15,591 bases of DNA from Bacteroidales bacterium (lineage in GTDB: Bacteria > Bacteroidota > Bacteroidia > Bacteroidales > Bacteroidaceae), in assembly GCA_004557285.1 (NCBI GenBank), contig SFEK01000040.1, positions 1 through 15,591 of the forward strand, written 5' to 3'. Positions 6,746 through 13,699 of this stretch are shown one piece after another (within the stretch, counting starts at the first letter, position 1; each line of letters starts with the position of its first letter). Under the pieces are notes generated by a model. That model was not told where the DNA came from. It saw only the letters and a program-made list of their open reading frames with translations, and made no database searches. Both the position numbers and the translations under genes were made by a program.

Positions 6746-7537
6746 ATGTTGAGATTTTTATCTTTTGGAAGTGGCAGCAGCGGCAATTGCTACTATCTAT
6801 ATACAGAAAATTTTGGACTGTTGATAGATATTGGTATCTCGATGAGAAGGCTGAAGAAATACTTCACCGACTATGGCTTGCACATGAGCGACGTGAAGGC
6901 CGTCATCGTCACCCACGACCATGCCGACCATGTCAAGTCGGTAGGGCAGTTCAGTGCCCTCCACGATGTGCCTGTGTATGCCACCGCCCTGGTGCATGAG
7001 GGGATAGCCACCAACTATTGCGTGCGCAAGAAGATACCTCAGCAACAGGTCAAGACATTTGTCAAGGGCGACAGCTTCGACCTCGGTCCCTTTCAGGTCT
7101 CAACATTCGACGTTCCCCACGACAGCAAGGAAAACGTGGGCTTCCAGATATCGTTTGGCGGCAAAGTGTTCTGCTTGATGACCGACATCGGACATTTCAC
7201 CGAAGAGATGCAACGCTATGTAGGCAGGGCAGAATATCTTGTGGTGGAGGCCAACCACGACGAGGACATGCTGCGCCGTGGCCCATATCCGCCACATCTC
7301 AAGGAAAGGGTGGCAGGCGACCGGGGGCATCTCTCCAACAGCAGGTGTGCCGAGGTGCTGGTGCATTGTGCATCGCCTGCGCTCAAGCATGTGTGGCTCT
7401 GCCATCTCAGCGAGGAGAACAACCATCCCGAACTGGCTCGCAAGACCATCGAACTGGCCCTGAACAAACACAACGGTATAGCCATCGACGTGCTGAAACG
7501 CTGTTCTCCCAGTGGCGACTGCATCCTCTGCCCGTGA
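6746..7537 (+). CDS. MBL-fold metallo-hydrolase, YycJ/WalJ-like
   Basis: This 263-residue metallo-beta-lactamase-fold enzyme is probably cytoplasmic. The family opening MLRFLSFGSGSSGNC is followed by LLIDIGIS (25-32) and the metal-binding H-D-H-A-D-H (57-62). Further metal ligands are His125 in FDVPHDSKENVGF and Asp147 in LMTDIGHF; VVEANHDEDML lies beyond. This is the pattern of the YycJ/WalJ subfamily, for which exonuclease activity has been proposed in Gram-positive bacteria; the role in Bacteroidota is not settled. The frame is open from 6698, but the promoter lies inside that extension, so I took the ATG at 6746. The DUF4923 gene follows after 58 bp with no clear promoter of its own, suggesting cotranscription. 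Confidence 0.87.
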   Translation: MLRFLSFGSGSSGNCYYLYTENFGLLIDIGISMRRLKKYFTDYGLHMSDVKAVIVTHDHADHVKSVGQFSALHDVPVYATALVHEGIATNYCVRKKIPQQQVKTFVKGDSFDLGPFQVSTFDVPHDSKENVGFQISFGGKVFCLMTDIGHFTEEMQRYVGRAEYLVVEANHDEDMLRRGPYPPHLKERVAGDRGHLSNSRCAEVLVHCASPALKHVWLCHLSEENNHPELARKTIELALNKHNGIAIDVLKRCSPSGDCILCP

Positions 7538-7595
7538 CCTCTTGCACACTCGTATTCAAAGACACAATCATTCCCTATTTAATCCATTCAACAAT

Positions 7596-8318
7596 ATGAA
7601 AACTATTTTTGTAAAATGCGCATTGTGTTGCGCTCTGCTTGCCTCTGCCTCACAGGCACAGGCACAATTCAGTTGGGGCGGCTTGTTGAAAAACGTGGTG
7701 GGCGGCAATACCGACAACCAGACAACGACCACGAAGACCAACACCGACTCGTCTTCTACCTCTTCCTCCCTGACGTCTATCATCGGATCTGCCACCGACG
7801 GCATCGGTGGATTGATTTCGTCGGTCACCAACATCTTTTCTGACGACAAGGTGGCCACTGCCGACAAAATCATCGGCACATGGTCCTATGTTGAGCCTGC
7901 CGTGGTGCTTTCGAGTGATGATGTGCTCAGCAACATCGGAGGCAAACTGGCCGCTGCCACCGTGGAGCAGAAACTGAAATCCAAGATGGAGAGCTATGGC
8001 CTGTCCGCCGGCAGCGTGAAAATGACATTCGACAAACAGGGCAATTTCACCCAGACCCTCAAGGGCAAGACGCTGAAGGGTACCTATACCGTGGAAGACA
8101 AGAACATCGTGCTGAAATACAGTGGCGTCTATTCGCAGATCATTGGCACCACACAGCTCGATGGCGACAACCTGCTCATCGTGATGGACGCTTCCAAACT
8201 GCTGACTTATGTGAACACCCTCGGCAAGCTCACCACCAACAGCACGCTGAAGACGGCATCGTCGCTGCTTAGCAATATGAAAGGGCTGGAATGTGGACTG
8301 AAATTGGTCAAACAGTGA
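7596..8318 (+). CDS. Secreted DUF4923 family protein
   Basis: This is a 240-residue exported protein of unknown function. Residues 1-23 form a signal peptide ending ASQAQA before QFSW. Residues 38-62 are a Ser/Thr/Asn-rich linker. From about residue 90, DKIIGTWSYVEPAVVLSSDD and the following 'GGKLAAATVEQKLKSKMESY' show the DUF4923 pattern. That is a Bacteroidota domain of about 150 residues with a Gly-Thr-Trp opening, a helix, and lipocalin-like strands such as GSVKMTFDKQGNFTQTLKGK. I chose the ATG at 7596 because it starts the signal peptide; the frame is open further up (from 7512) into the preceding gene. It is 58 bp downstream of the YycJ-like gene on the same strand. No enzymatic residues can be named. 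Confidence 0.8.
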   Translation: MKTIFVKCALCCALLASASQAQAQFSWGGLLKNVVGGNTDNQTTTTKTNTDSSSTSSSLTSIIGSATDGIGGLISSVTNIFSDDKVATADKIIGTWSYVEPAVVLSSDDVLSNIGGKLAAATVEQKLKSKMESYGLSAGSVKMTFDKQGNFTQTLKGKTLKGTYTVEDKNIVLKYSGVYSQIIGTTQLDGDNLLIVMDASKLLTYVNTLGKLTTNSTLKTASSLLSNMKGLECGLKLVKQ

Positions 8319-8421
8319 TTTCAAGCCCTGTTGAGTGCAGCAAAGCTTCCTTTTTATGTTAAATCGTGTGAAAAGTTGCGGCAAATACGGCTGCAATGTC
8401 CACAATTACATAGAAAAGTAG

Positions 8422-8429
8422 TACCTTTG
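8422..8429 (+). promoter_or_regulatory. -7 box for rpsP
   Basis: TACCTTTG followed by CGCC matches TAnnTTTG, 50 nt upstream of the rpsP ATG. The leader ends in an A-rich TAAATAAAAATG start context without a Shine-Dalgarno sequence, common for highly expressed Bacteroidota genes. No -33 match is clear. Confidence 0.65.
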
Positions 8430-8479
8430 CGCCGCTATTACGAGATAGTAGCATAAATTTCAAACCTAATTAAATAAAA

Positions 8480-9016
8480 ATGGCAACAAAAATCAGATTA
8501 CAGCGAGGTGGCCGCAAGGGCTATGCTTTTTATAGCATCGTTATCGCTGATGTAAGAGCACCACGTGATGGTAAGTTTACAGAGAAGATTGGTACTTACA
8601 ATCCCAACACCAATCCCTCAACGGTAGATTTGAAATTCGACCGAGCTCTGTATTGGGTAGAGTCAGGCGCACAGCCTACAGACACTGTTCGTAACATCCT
8701 CAAGCGCGAGGGCGTTTACCTGATGAAGCACCTCCGTGGCGGTGTGAAGAAGGGCGCATTCGACGAGGCTGCTGCACAGACCAAGTTTGATGCCTGGAAG
8801 GCCAACAAGGAAAAGGGTCTGGAGCAAGTTCGTGAAAACGAGGCCAAGAGCAAGAAAGAGGCTATCGCCAAGAGTCTTGAGGCTGAAAAGAAGGTGAACG
8901 AGGCTATTGCCAAGAAGGTGGCCGACAAGAAAGCTGCCGCTGCTGCCGCCAAGGCCGAGGCTGAGGCTGCTGCCAATGCAGAGGCTACTGCCGAAGAGGC
9001 TCCCGCAGAAGCATAA
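8480..9016 (+). CDS. rpsP: 30S ribosomal protein S16 with a long Lys/Ala/Glu-rich C-terminal extension
   Basis: This 178-residue protein belongs to the small ribosomal subunit. Residues 1 to about 85 are the S16 core: MATKIRLQRGGRKGYAFYSI, RDGKFTEKIGTYNP, then LKFDRALYWVESGAQPTDTV. Residues 90-178 form an added, highly charged tail: a Lys/Glu helix ('KSKKEAIAKSLEAEKKVNEA'), an alanine-rich run with KKAAAAAAKAEAEAAANAEA, and an acidic end, EEAPAEA. Most bacteria have an S16 of 80-90 residues; Bacteroidota often carry tails of this kind, so it is probably genuine and not a fusion. It has its own promoter and a strong terminator 22 bp downstream, consistent with a one-gene unit. Confidence 0.96.
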   Translation: MATKIRLQRGGRKGYAFYSIVIADVRAPRDGKFTEKIGTYNPNTNPSTVDLKFDRALYWVESGAQPTDTVRNILKREGVYLMKHLRGGVKKGAFDEAAAQTKFDAWKANKEKGLEQVRENEAKSKKEAIAKSLEAEKKVNEAIAKKVADKKAAAAAAKAEAEAAANAEATAEEAPAEA

Positions 9017-9038
9017 TCACTCTTTTGACCCAAAAAAT

Positions 9039-9068
9039 AAAAGCATTCCATCCGTGGAATGCTTTTTT
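9039..9068. terminator. Bidirectional rho-independent terminator between rpsP and the ruvC operon
   Basis: AAAAGCATTCCA (9039-9050) pairs perfectly with TGGAATGCTTTT (9055-9066) around a TCCG loop, and T residues run to 9068. On the minus strand the same stem is followed by TTTTATTTTTTG. It therefore serves rpsP and the convergent minus-strand operon. Confidence 0.92.
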
Positions 9069-9139
9069 GTTTCCTTTTTTTAGCCTGCCTGAATTATCCC
9101 CCTTTCTTTATAGCCATGGCTTGGCGGCCAGCATCTCAC

Positions 9140-9316
9140 TCAGTGCTCGCTCTTCCTCTTCAGTTTCTTCTTCTTCTTCTTGCACACCTTGCCCAATGCA
9201 CAACCACTGCAATGGTCGGCCGTGTTGGTGAGCCTTCGGTAGATGAGTCTGCCGGCATAAACCACACATGCCGCGAGGATGCCGAACACGATGATGTGTT
9301 GCAGAGTGATGCTCAT
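9140..9316 (-). CDS. Small Cys-rich single-pass membrane protein, FeoB-associated-like
   Basis: This is a 58-residue protein. The ATG (9316-9314) overlaps the ruvC stop (9315-9313) as ATGA, which indicates translational coupling. Residues 8-26 form one hydrophobic span (IIVFGILAACVVYAGRLIY). A short linker leads to C36-x2-C39-x5-C45, then six consecutive lysines and more Lys/Arg. A single N-terminal span plus a short cytoplasmic Cys cluster is the layout of FeoB-associated Cys-rich membrane proteins, which accompany ferrous-iron uptake systems. No feo gene is in this window, so the iron link rests on protein layout alone. The gene ends 71 bp before the shared terminator. Codon structure and overlap make it likely to be real; the family is less sure. 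Confidence 0.7.
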   Translation of the reverse strand: MSITLQHIIVFGILAACVVYAGRLIYRRLTNTADHCSGCALGKVCKKKKKKLKRKSEH

Positions 9317-9870
9317 GCGTTTGTCCTTTCTTTGTTCTGGTTCACAAATTCTTTCCAGCTGCGGTATTTTGCCTTGTGCTCTGGGGCGTTGGTCTGCATG
9401 AAATGACAGTAGGCGGCAGCCAGGGCATCGGTGGCATCCATAAAGGGATTCATGTCTTCGTCCTTGAGTTTGAGCAGCCGTTTCAGCATGCCTGACACCT
9501 GTTCCTTGGAGGCGAGCCCCTGTCCTGTCAGTGCCATCTTGATTTTCAGCGGGGCATATTCGTGTATGGGCACATCGCGCTGTATGGCAGCGGCAATGGC
9601 CACACCCTGCGCCCGTCCCAGTTTGAGCATCGACTGCACGTTCTTGCCGAAGAATGGTGCCTCGATGGCCATCTCGTCGGGCAAGAACTCTGCAATCAGT
9701 CCGGTGATGCGTTCGAAAATCTTGCCCAATCGCAGATAGGGGTCGCTGATTTTCCTCATGTCAATCACCCCCATGGCCATCATTTCGGCTTTGTTTCCCT
9801 TCACCTTCAGCAGGCCATAGCCCATGACGTTGGTTCCGGGGTCAACCCCCATGATGATTCTTTCTGCCAT
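9313..9870 (-). CDS. ruvC: Crossover junction endodeoxyribonuclease RuvC
   Basis: This 185-residue Holliday-junction resolvase cleaves four-way junctions made in recombination, with RuvAB as partner. The catalytic acidic residues are all present: Asp10 in IIMGVDPGTNVMGYG, Glu70 in AIEAPFFGKN, and Asp145/Asp148 in MDATDALAAAYCH. They match the Asp-Glu-Asp-Asp set of E. coli RuvC (7, 66, 138, 141). The conserved GKNVQSMLKLGRAQG block follows Glu70. It begins 4 bp after the stop of the upstream hydrolase gene and its own stop overlaps the next gene's ATG, so it is internal to an operon. No ruvA or ruvB is in the window, as is usual outside proteobacteria. Confidence 0.97.
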   Translation of the reverse strand: MAERIIMGVDPGTNVMGYGLLKVKGNKAEMMAMGVIDMRKISDPYLRLGKIFERITGLIAEFLPDEMAIEAPFFGKNVQSMLKLGRAQGVAIAAAIQRDVPIHEYAPLKIKMALTGQGLASKEQVSGMLKRLLKLKDEDMNPFMDATDALAAAYCHFMQTNAPEHKAKYRSWKEFVNQNKERTNA

Positions 9871-9874
9871 GTGG

Positions 9875-10519
9875 TTATCTGAAATAGGGGTTGTATCTTA
9901 TCTCGTCTTCCAGCGTGGTGCGCTGGTCATGTCCGGGCAGGATGATGGTGTCGTGGGGCAGCAGTCGGGATATCTTCTGCAGACTGGCAATGAGGTCGTC
10001 ATAAGAGCCCAACTCAAAGTCGGTTCGGCCTACGCTCATCCTGAACAGGGTGTCGCCCGAGAAAGCCAGACGCTCTTCCTCGCAGTATAGGAACACCGAG
10101 CCTGGCGTGTGTCCAGGGGTGAGAATGGCTTCCAGCGTATGGTTGCCAAAGGCGAAGCGTTGCCCCTCGTCAAAGGCCTTCTCCACTTCGGGCTGCGCCT
10201 CGTCGAAGTTCATGCCCACAAAGGCATGAGCCTGCTCTTTCAGCTTGTCCATCAGCACCATGTCTTTGGCACACACCTGGGGCTTCAATCCGTATTTGTC
10301 GTAGATGAAGGCGTTGCCGAAGTTATGGTCAATGTGGGCATGGGTGCATATCAGATGTTTGGGCACCAGAGCGTTCTGCCGGATATAGTCGTCCATGGCA
10401 TTGCGCTCTTCGGGATAGAGTGCGCCACAGTCAATGATGACACATTCGTTGGTATCGTCGTTGACCACGTAACAGTTTTCCTGAAACATGTTACATACAA
10501 ATCTCTTGATGTTCAGCAT
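9875..10519 (-). CDS. MBL-fold metallo-hydrolase, glyoxalase II-like
   Basis: This 214-residue cytoplasmic hydrolase has a two-metal centre. All ligands are visible: T-H-A-H-I-D-H (59-65), His137 in LTPGHTPGSV, Asp156 in FSGDTLF and His197 in ILPGHDQRT. GRTDF (164-168) is also typical of the glyoxalase II/YcbL subgroup. The opening IKRFVCNMFQENCYVV is standard for these short enzymes, which lack the C-terminal hydroxyacylglutathione-binding domain of full glyoxalase II. A thioester substrate is plausible but not shown, and glutathione use is doubtful in this group. It lies 29 bp after rsmG and 4 bp before ruvC on the same strand, within one operon. Confidence 0.9.
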   Translation of the reverse strand: MLNIKRFVCNMFQENCYVVNDDTNECVIIDCGALYPEERNAMDDYIRQNALVPKHLICTHAHIDHNFGNAFIYDKYGLKPQVCAKDMVLMDKLKEQAHAFVGMNFDEAQPEVEKAFDEGQRFAFGNHTLEAILTPGHTPGSVFLYCEEERLAFSGDTLFRMSVGRTDFELGSYDDLIASLQKISRLLPHDTIILPGHDQRTTLEDEIRYNPYFR

Positions 10520-10548
10520 GGGTGGTGATAGGTTGAAAAAAATGAATG

Positions 10549-11169
10549 TTATATGGGCAGGTAAATCAGGTGTTTGCCGTTGAACCAGTCTTCTTCAAAC
10601 ATGGTGTCCAGCTCCATCACTTCAACGATGTTCTTGAACGGTCGTGTCTCTTCCTCCACGTTGCCTCCTTTCAGGCAGAATATGCCGTTGGGCATGGAGT
10701 TGCGTTGCTCCTTGCCCACATTCTTCTTGCATATCTTCACCAGATCGGGAAGCAGCATCACCGCACGGCTCACGATGAAGTCGAATTTGCCCTTTTCCTC
10801 CTCTCCGCGCAGTTGTTCGGCCACACAGTTCTTCAGTTCTATGGCGTTGGCCACTTCGTTCACCACACGTATTTTCTTGCCCGTTCCGTCAATCATCTTG
10901 AACTTCACTTCGGGAAACATGATGGCCAGCGGAATGCCCGGAAAACCGCCGCCTGTGCCAAAGTCGAGCACCTTGGTGCCGGGGCGGAAGCGTATGGCGT
11001 TGGCTATGGCCAGCGAGTGGAGCACATGGTGCAGGTAGAGGGCGTCGATGTCTTTGCGCGAAATCACGTTGATCTTGCTGTTCCAGTCGTGGTAGAGTGC
11101 ATCCAGCGCCTCAAACTGCTGGCGTTGCCTGTCGGTAAGCTCCTGGAAATACTTGTTGATGATATCCAT
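10549..11169 (-). CDS. rsmG: 16S rRNA (guanine527-N7)-methyltransferase RsmG
   Basis: This 206-residue SAM-dependent enzyme adds the N7 methyl group to G527 (E. coli numbering) in the 530 loop of 16S rRNA; loss gives low-level streptomycin resistance in other bacteria. The Rossmann motif VLDFGTGGGFPGIPLAI (67-83) is the typical RsmG/GidB signature. It is preceded by the N-terminal NSKINVISRKD (30-40) and followed by DGTGKKIRVV and the DFIVSRAV strand. The open frame continues upstream to 11412 into the lipoprotein gene, but the ATG at 11169 gives the family's usual N-terminus (MDIINKYFQELTDRQ) and length. It lies 35 bp downstream of the lipoprotein gene and 29 bp upstream of the hydrolase gene. 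Confidence 0.95.
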   Translation of the reverse strand: MDIINKYFQELTDRQRQQFEALDALYHDWNSKINVISRKDIDALYLHHVLHSLAIANAIRFRPGTKVLDFGTGGGFPGIPLAIMFPEVKFKMIDGTGKKIRVVNEVANAIELKNCVAEQLRGEEEKGKFDFIVSRAVMLLPDLVKICKKNVGKEQRNSMPNGIFCLKGGNVEEETRPFKNIVEVMELDTMFEEDWFNGKHLIYLPI

Positions 11170-11204
11170 ATATAATATGATGTAATGGTGTTGAATGGTT
11201 GTCT

Positions 11205-12020
11205 TTATCTCTTGAACAGGTTCTCCATCTCTTTCCTGCTGATTTTCACCCTGACTTCGCCCATGGCATGGCAGGCTATCTCGTCGGGAGAATACACAAA
11301 CTCGATGTCTTTCTCGCCGATGATGAAGTTGGCCGAGGGATATACCTCCATGCCCATGAATATGGTCTTGTCGCGCAGTTGCTGCAGCGTCTTCACCTCG
11401 TTCATCTCGCACAGTTTCTCCGTGATGAGACGGTTGAGCTGATTCTCGTAGCCCGGCACAAAGATGTCTTTCAGCGTCATCACCTTGCCCGTCTTGGCAT
11501 CGATGTTCTTGATGATAGTGAACGAACTGCCGTGGGCACCGCCGCTGTAGGCATATACGGTGGCCGTGTAGAGGTAATAGGCATCATTGGTGCGGGTGAT
11601 GGCCGTGTTCACCAGATATTCGCAGTTATACCATGCCCCCCAGGCCTTGTCTGCCTTGTAGAGTTCGGCATAGTCGTCCTTGTATTGCTCGATATAATGG
11701 GTGGTGAAGCTGTCCACCGCCTCTTGCACCGTCATTGACCTGTTGCCGGTGTTGAAATATTCGTCGATGAATATCTTTGAGCCGATGATGGAGTCGTTGA
11801 TGGCTTGTGCATTCTTGCCCTTGGCATAGGCCAGACACATCTTCAGGTGGCAGCGAGGCCCGGCTGTGTCTTCCGAAAGCCTGTAAAGCGTATCTACATT
11901 GATGCTGTCGAAAAACAGACTGTCTTCTGTCTCGGTGCCAACGCCCGACGTCCCCTTGCATGCCCCTGCCACAACCGTAGCGGCAACGGCAAATATGATA
12001 TAAATCAATGATTTTCTCAT
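11205..12020 (-). CDS. DUF4163/DUF3298 (RsiV-like) lipoprotein
   Basis: This 271-residue envelope protein has a signal MRKSLIYIIFAVAATVVAGA and a lipidation Cys21 (motif AGAC). After an acidic linker, residues of about 35-140 match the DUF4163 region. The C-terminal DUF3298 part shows Y-S-G-G-A-H-G (about 158-164), 'TLKDIFVPGYENQLNRLI' and the closing 'EFVYSPDEIACHAMGEVRVK'. The same domain pair forms the lysozyme-sensing region of B. subtilis anti-sigma factor RsiV. Here it is a stand-alone lipoprotein with no transmembrane anti-sigma part, so that role is not implied. It is the first gene of the operon that includes rsmG and ruvC. Its promoter matches both elements. Domain limits are approximate. 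Confidence 0.85.
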   Translation of the reverse strand: MRKSLIYIIFAVAATVVAGACKGTSGVGTETEDSLFFDSINVDTLYRLSEDTAGPRCHLKMCLAYAKGKNAQAINDSIIGSKIFIDEYFNTGNRSMTVQEAVDSFTTHYIEQYKDDYAELYKADKAWGAWYNCEYLVNTAITRTNDAYYLYTATVYAYSGGAHGSSFTIIKNIDAKTGKVMTLKDIFVPGYENQLNRLITEKLCEMNEVKTLQQLRDKTIFMGMEVYPSANFIIGEKDIEFVYSPDEIACHAMGEVRVKISRKEMENLFKR

Positions 12021-12041
12021 GTCGTTTACTTTTTACCACTG

Positions 12042-12073
12042 CAAATTTACGGCAATATGCGGAAAGTGGCAAA
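12042..12073 (-). promoter_or_regulatory. Promoter of the DUF3298-rsmG-ruvC operon
   Basis: On the minus strand TTTG (12073-12070), a 20-nt spacer and TAAATTTG (12049-12042) match the Bacteroidota consensus. The ATG at 12020 is 21 nt downstream of the -7 box. Confidence 0.75.
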
Positions 12074-12101
12074 TATTTTTTCTTTTATTTGCCAAAATGA
12101 T

Positions 12102-12109
12102 TACTTTTG
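12102..12109 (+). promoter_or_regulatory. -7 box for the HAD phosphatase gene
   Basis: TACTTTTG followed by CACCC matches TAnnTTTG, 20 nt upstream of the ATG at 12130. No -33 element is seen at the usual distance. The 28 nt from 12100 to 12127 match 12798-12825 before panB at 25 of 28 positions. Confidence 0.65.
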
Positions 12110-12129
12110 CACCCAAATTTAAATAAGAT

Positions 12130-12783
12130 ATGGTAAAAGACAATTTTATACATGTGGCGCTGTTCGACCTCGACGGCGTGGTTTTCGACACCGAAGGGCA
12201 GTACACCCGCTTCTGGGGAACACAGGCCCGCATCTATCATCCCGAAATACCAGATTTGGAACACATCATCAAAGGGCAGACCCTGCAGCAGATTTTCGAC
12301 CGCTATTTTGATGACGTCAAGGATGAGCAGCCCAAGATTGTTGACAGGCTTAACCGTTTTGAACAGGACATGGATTTCACGTTTCTGCCTGGTTTCGTGG
12401 ATTTCATCAACGACCTGCATGCCCATGGCGTGAAGACCGCCGTGGTGACCAGCTCCAACCAGATGAAGATGAGTGCGGTATATAAGGTGCACCCCCGTTT
12501 CAAGGAATATTTCGACGCCATTCTCACCGCCGAGGATTTTGCCCACAGCAAGCCCCATCCCGACTGCTATCTCAAGGGTGCAGCCCGTTTTGGTGCCTCG
12601 CCCGAAGAGTGCGTGGTGTTTGAAGACAGTTTCAACGGACTCAAGTCGGGGCGTGCTGCCAACATGAAGGTCATCGGGCTCACCACATCCAATTCGGCAG
12701 AAGCCATCAGCAGTCTGAGCGACTGGCAGATGAGCGACTTTCAAGGTCTTGATTATCAAAAAATGTGCGCCTTGCTTGCCTGA
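12130..12783 (+). CDS. HAD-IA family phosphatase/phosphomutase (beta-phosphoglucomutase-like)
   Basis: This 217-residue cytoplasmic haloacid-dehalogenase-superfamily enzyme carries all four HAD motifs. Motif I is ALFDLDGVVFDTEGQY, with nucleophile Asp13 and acid/base Asp15. Motif II is AVVTSSN, motif III is around HSKPHPDCYLKGA, and motif IV is VVFEDSFNGLKSG. A helical cap (about 20-85) makes it subfamily IA. The DGVVFDTE form and S-K-P-x-P pattern are like those of beta-phosphoglucomutases and small sugar-phosphate phosphatases, and the substrate cannot be decided from sequence. The gene is preceded by its own -7 box and followed 16 bp later by the panB promoter, so it need not be cotranscribed with panB. 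Confidence 0.88.
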   Translation: MVKDNFIHVALFDLDGVVFDTEGQYTRFWGTQARIYHPEIPDLEHIIKGQTLQQIFDRYFDDVKDEQPKIVDRLNRFEQDMDFTFLPGFVDFINDLHAHGVKTAVVTSSNQMKMSAVYKVHPRFKEYFDAILTAEDFAHSKPHPDCYLKGAARFGASPEECVVFEDSFNGLKSGRAANMKVIGLTTSNSAEAISSLSDWQMSDFQGLDYQKMCALLA

Positions 12784-12807
12784 TGTCGGAAAAAAATATT
12801 ACTTTTG
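12776..12807 (+). promoter_or_regulatory. Promoter of panB
   Basis: TTG (12776-12778), a 21-nt spacer and TACTTTTG (12800-12807) match the Bacteroidota consensus. The -33 element lies inside the last codons of the HAD gene. The leader to ATG 12878 is about 64 nt and ends in A/T-rich sequence. Confidence 0.65.
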
Positions 12808-12877
12808 CACCCGATTTTAAGTAAGGGTGTCAAAAAGACATTAATAATCGACAAAGAATTTAAACATAAGTAAAATT

Positions 12878-13699
12878 ATGGTTGGATATTTGGTCAGTGA
12901 CAATCGCAAGGTCACTACACACCGCTTCATTGAGATGAAGCGAAGAGGAGAGAAAATCTCCATGTTGACATCTTATGATTTTACAACGGCAGGCATCGTT
13001 GACGGTGCAGGCATCGATGGCATACTGGTGGGCGACTCTGCCTCCAACGTAATGGCAGGCAATGCCACCACGCTGCCCATGACCGTTGAACAGATGATTT
13101 ACCATGCACGGTCGGTGGTGCGTGGCGTGAAGCGTGCCCTCGTGGTGTGCGACATGCCTTTCGGCAGTTATCAAATCGACCGCAAGGAGGGCGTGAAAAA
13201 CGCTGTGCAGATCATGAAAGAGAGTGGCTGCGATGCCCTGAAACTTGAGGGTGGTGCTGAAATCATCGACACCGTCAAGGGCATTCTCGATGCTGGCATA
13301 CCGGTGATGGCGCATCTGGGCTTGACACCTCAGAGCATCAACAAGTTCGGTACCTATGCCGTCAGGGCCAAAGACGAGGCCGAGGCCGACAAACTCATGG
13401 CCGATGCCCGACTGCTGCAAGAGGCAGGCTGTTTCTCACTCGTCTTGGAGAAGGTGCCCGCCGCACTGGCCACTCAGGTGTCACGCGAGCTCACCATCCC
13501 TACCATCGGCATTGGTGCCGGCAGCGGAACCGACGGACAGATTCTCGTGGTGACCGACATGCTGGGCATGGTGCAGGGCTTCAATCCCCGTTTCCTGCGC
13601 CGCTATGCCGACCTGAACACGGTGATGACCGATGCCATCGGCCGCTATATCAGTGATGTGAAAGAGGTGACATTCCCTAACGAAAACGAGTCGTATTGA
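12878..13699 (+). CDS. panB: 3-methyl-2-oxobutanoate hydroxymethyltransferase (ketopantoate hydroxymethyltransferase)
   Basis: This 273-residue enzyme makes 2-dehydropantoate from 2-oxoisovalerate and methylenetetrahydrofolate, the first step of pantothenate (and so coenzyme A) synthesis. All active-site blocks are present: VGDSASNVMAG with Asp53-Ser54, CDMPFGSY with Asp92, KLEGG with Lys122 and Glu124, AHLGLTPQS (145-153) and LEKVPAALA with general base Glu191. GIGAG and DGQILVVTDMLG follow. These correspond to Asp45, Asp84, Lys112, Glu114 and Glu181 of E. coli PanB. It has its own promoter, and its TGA overlaps the ATG of the MFS gene (TGATG), implying translational coupling. No panC or panD is in the window. 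Confidence 0.97.
   Translation: MVGYLVSDNRKVTTHRFIEMKRRGEKISMLTSYDFTTAGIVDGAGIDGILVGDSASNVMAGNATTLPMTVEQMIYHARSVVRGVKRALVVCDMPFGSYQIDRKEGVKNAVQIMKESGCDALKLEGGAEIIDTVKGILDAGIPVMAHLGLTPQSINKFGTYAVRAKDEAEADKLMADARLLQEAGCFSLVLEKVPAALATQVSRELTIPTIGIGAGSGTDGQILVVTDMLGMVQGFNPRFLRRYADLNTVMTDAIGRYISDVKEVTFPNENESY

Noticed and set aside
7538..7595. Separate promoter for the DUF4923 gene
   Set aside because: No TAnnTTTG box is present in the 58-bp gap, so cotranscription with the hydrolase gene is simpler.
8716..9051. Minus-strand Ala/Ser-rich frame opposite rpsP
   Set aside because: It is the antisense image of the Lys/Ala tail of S16 and overlaps the terminator.
9025..9406. Plus-strand frames after rpsP
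   Set aside because: They begin inside the terminator and run antisense to the small Cys-rich gene and ruvC. The minus strand holds the better gene.
11170..11412. Upstream extension of rsmG
   Set aside because: It lies in the coding region of the lipoprotein gene and lacks RsmG-like sequence. The ATG at 11169 starts the conserved N-terminus.
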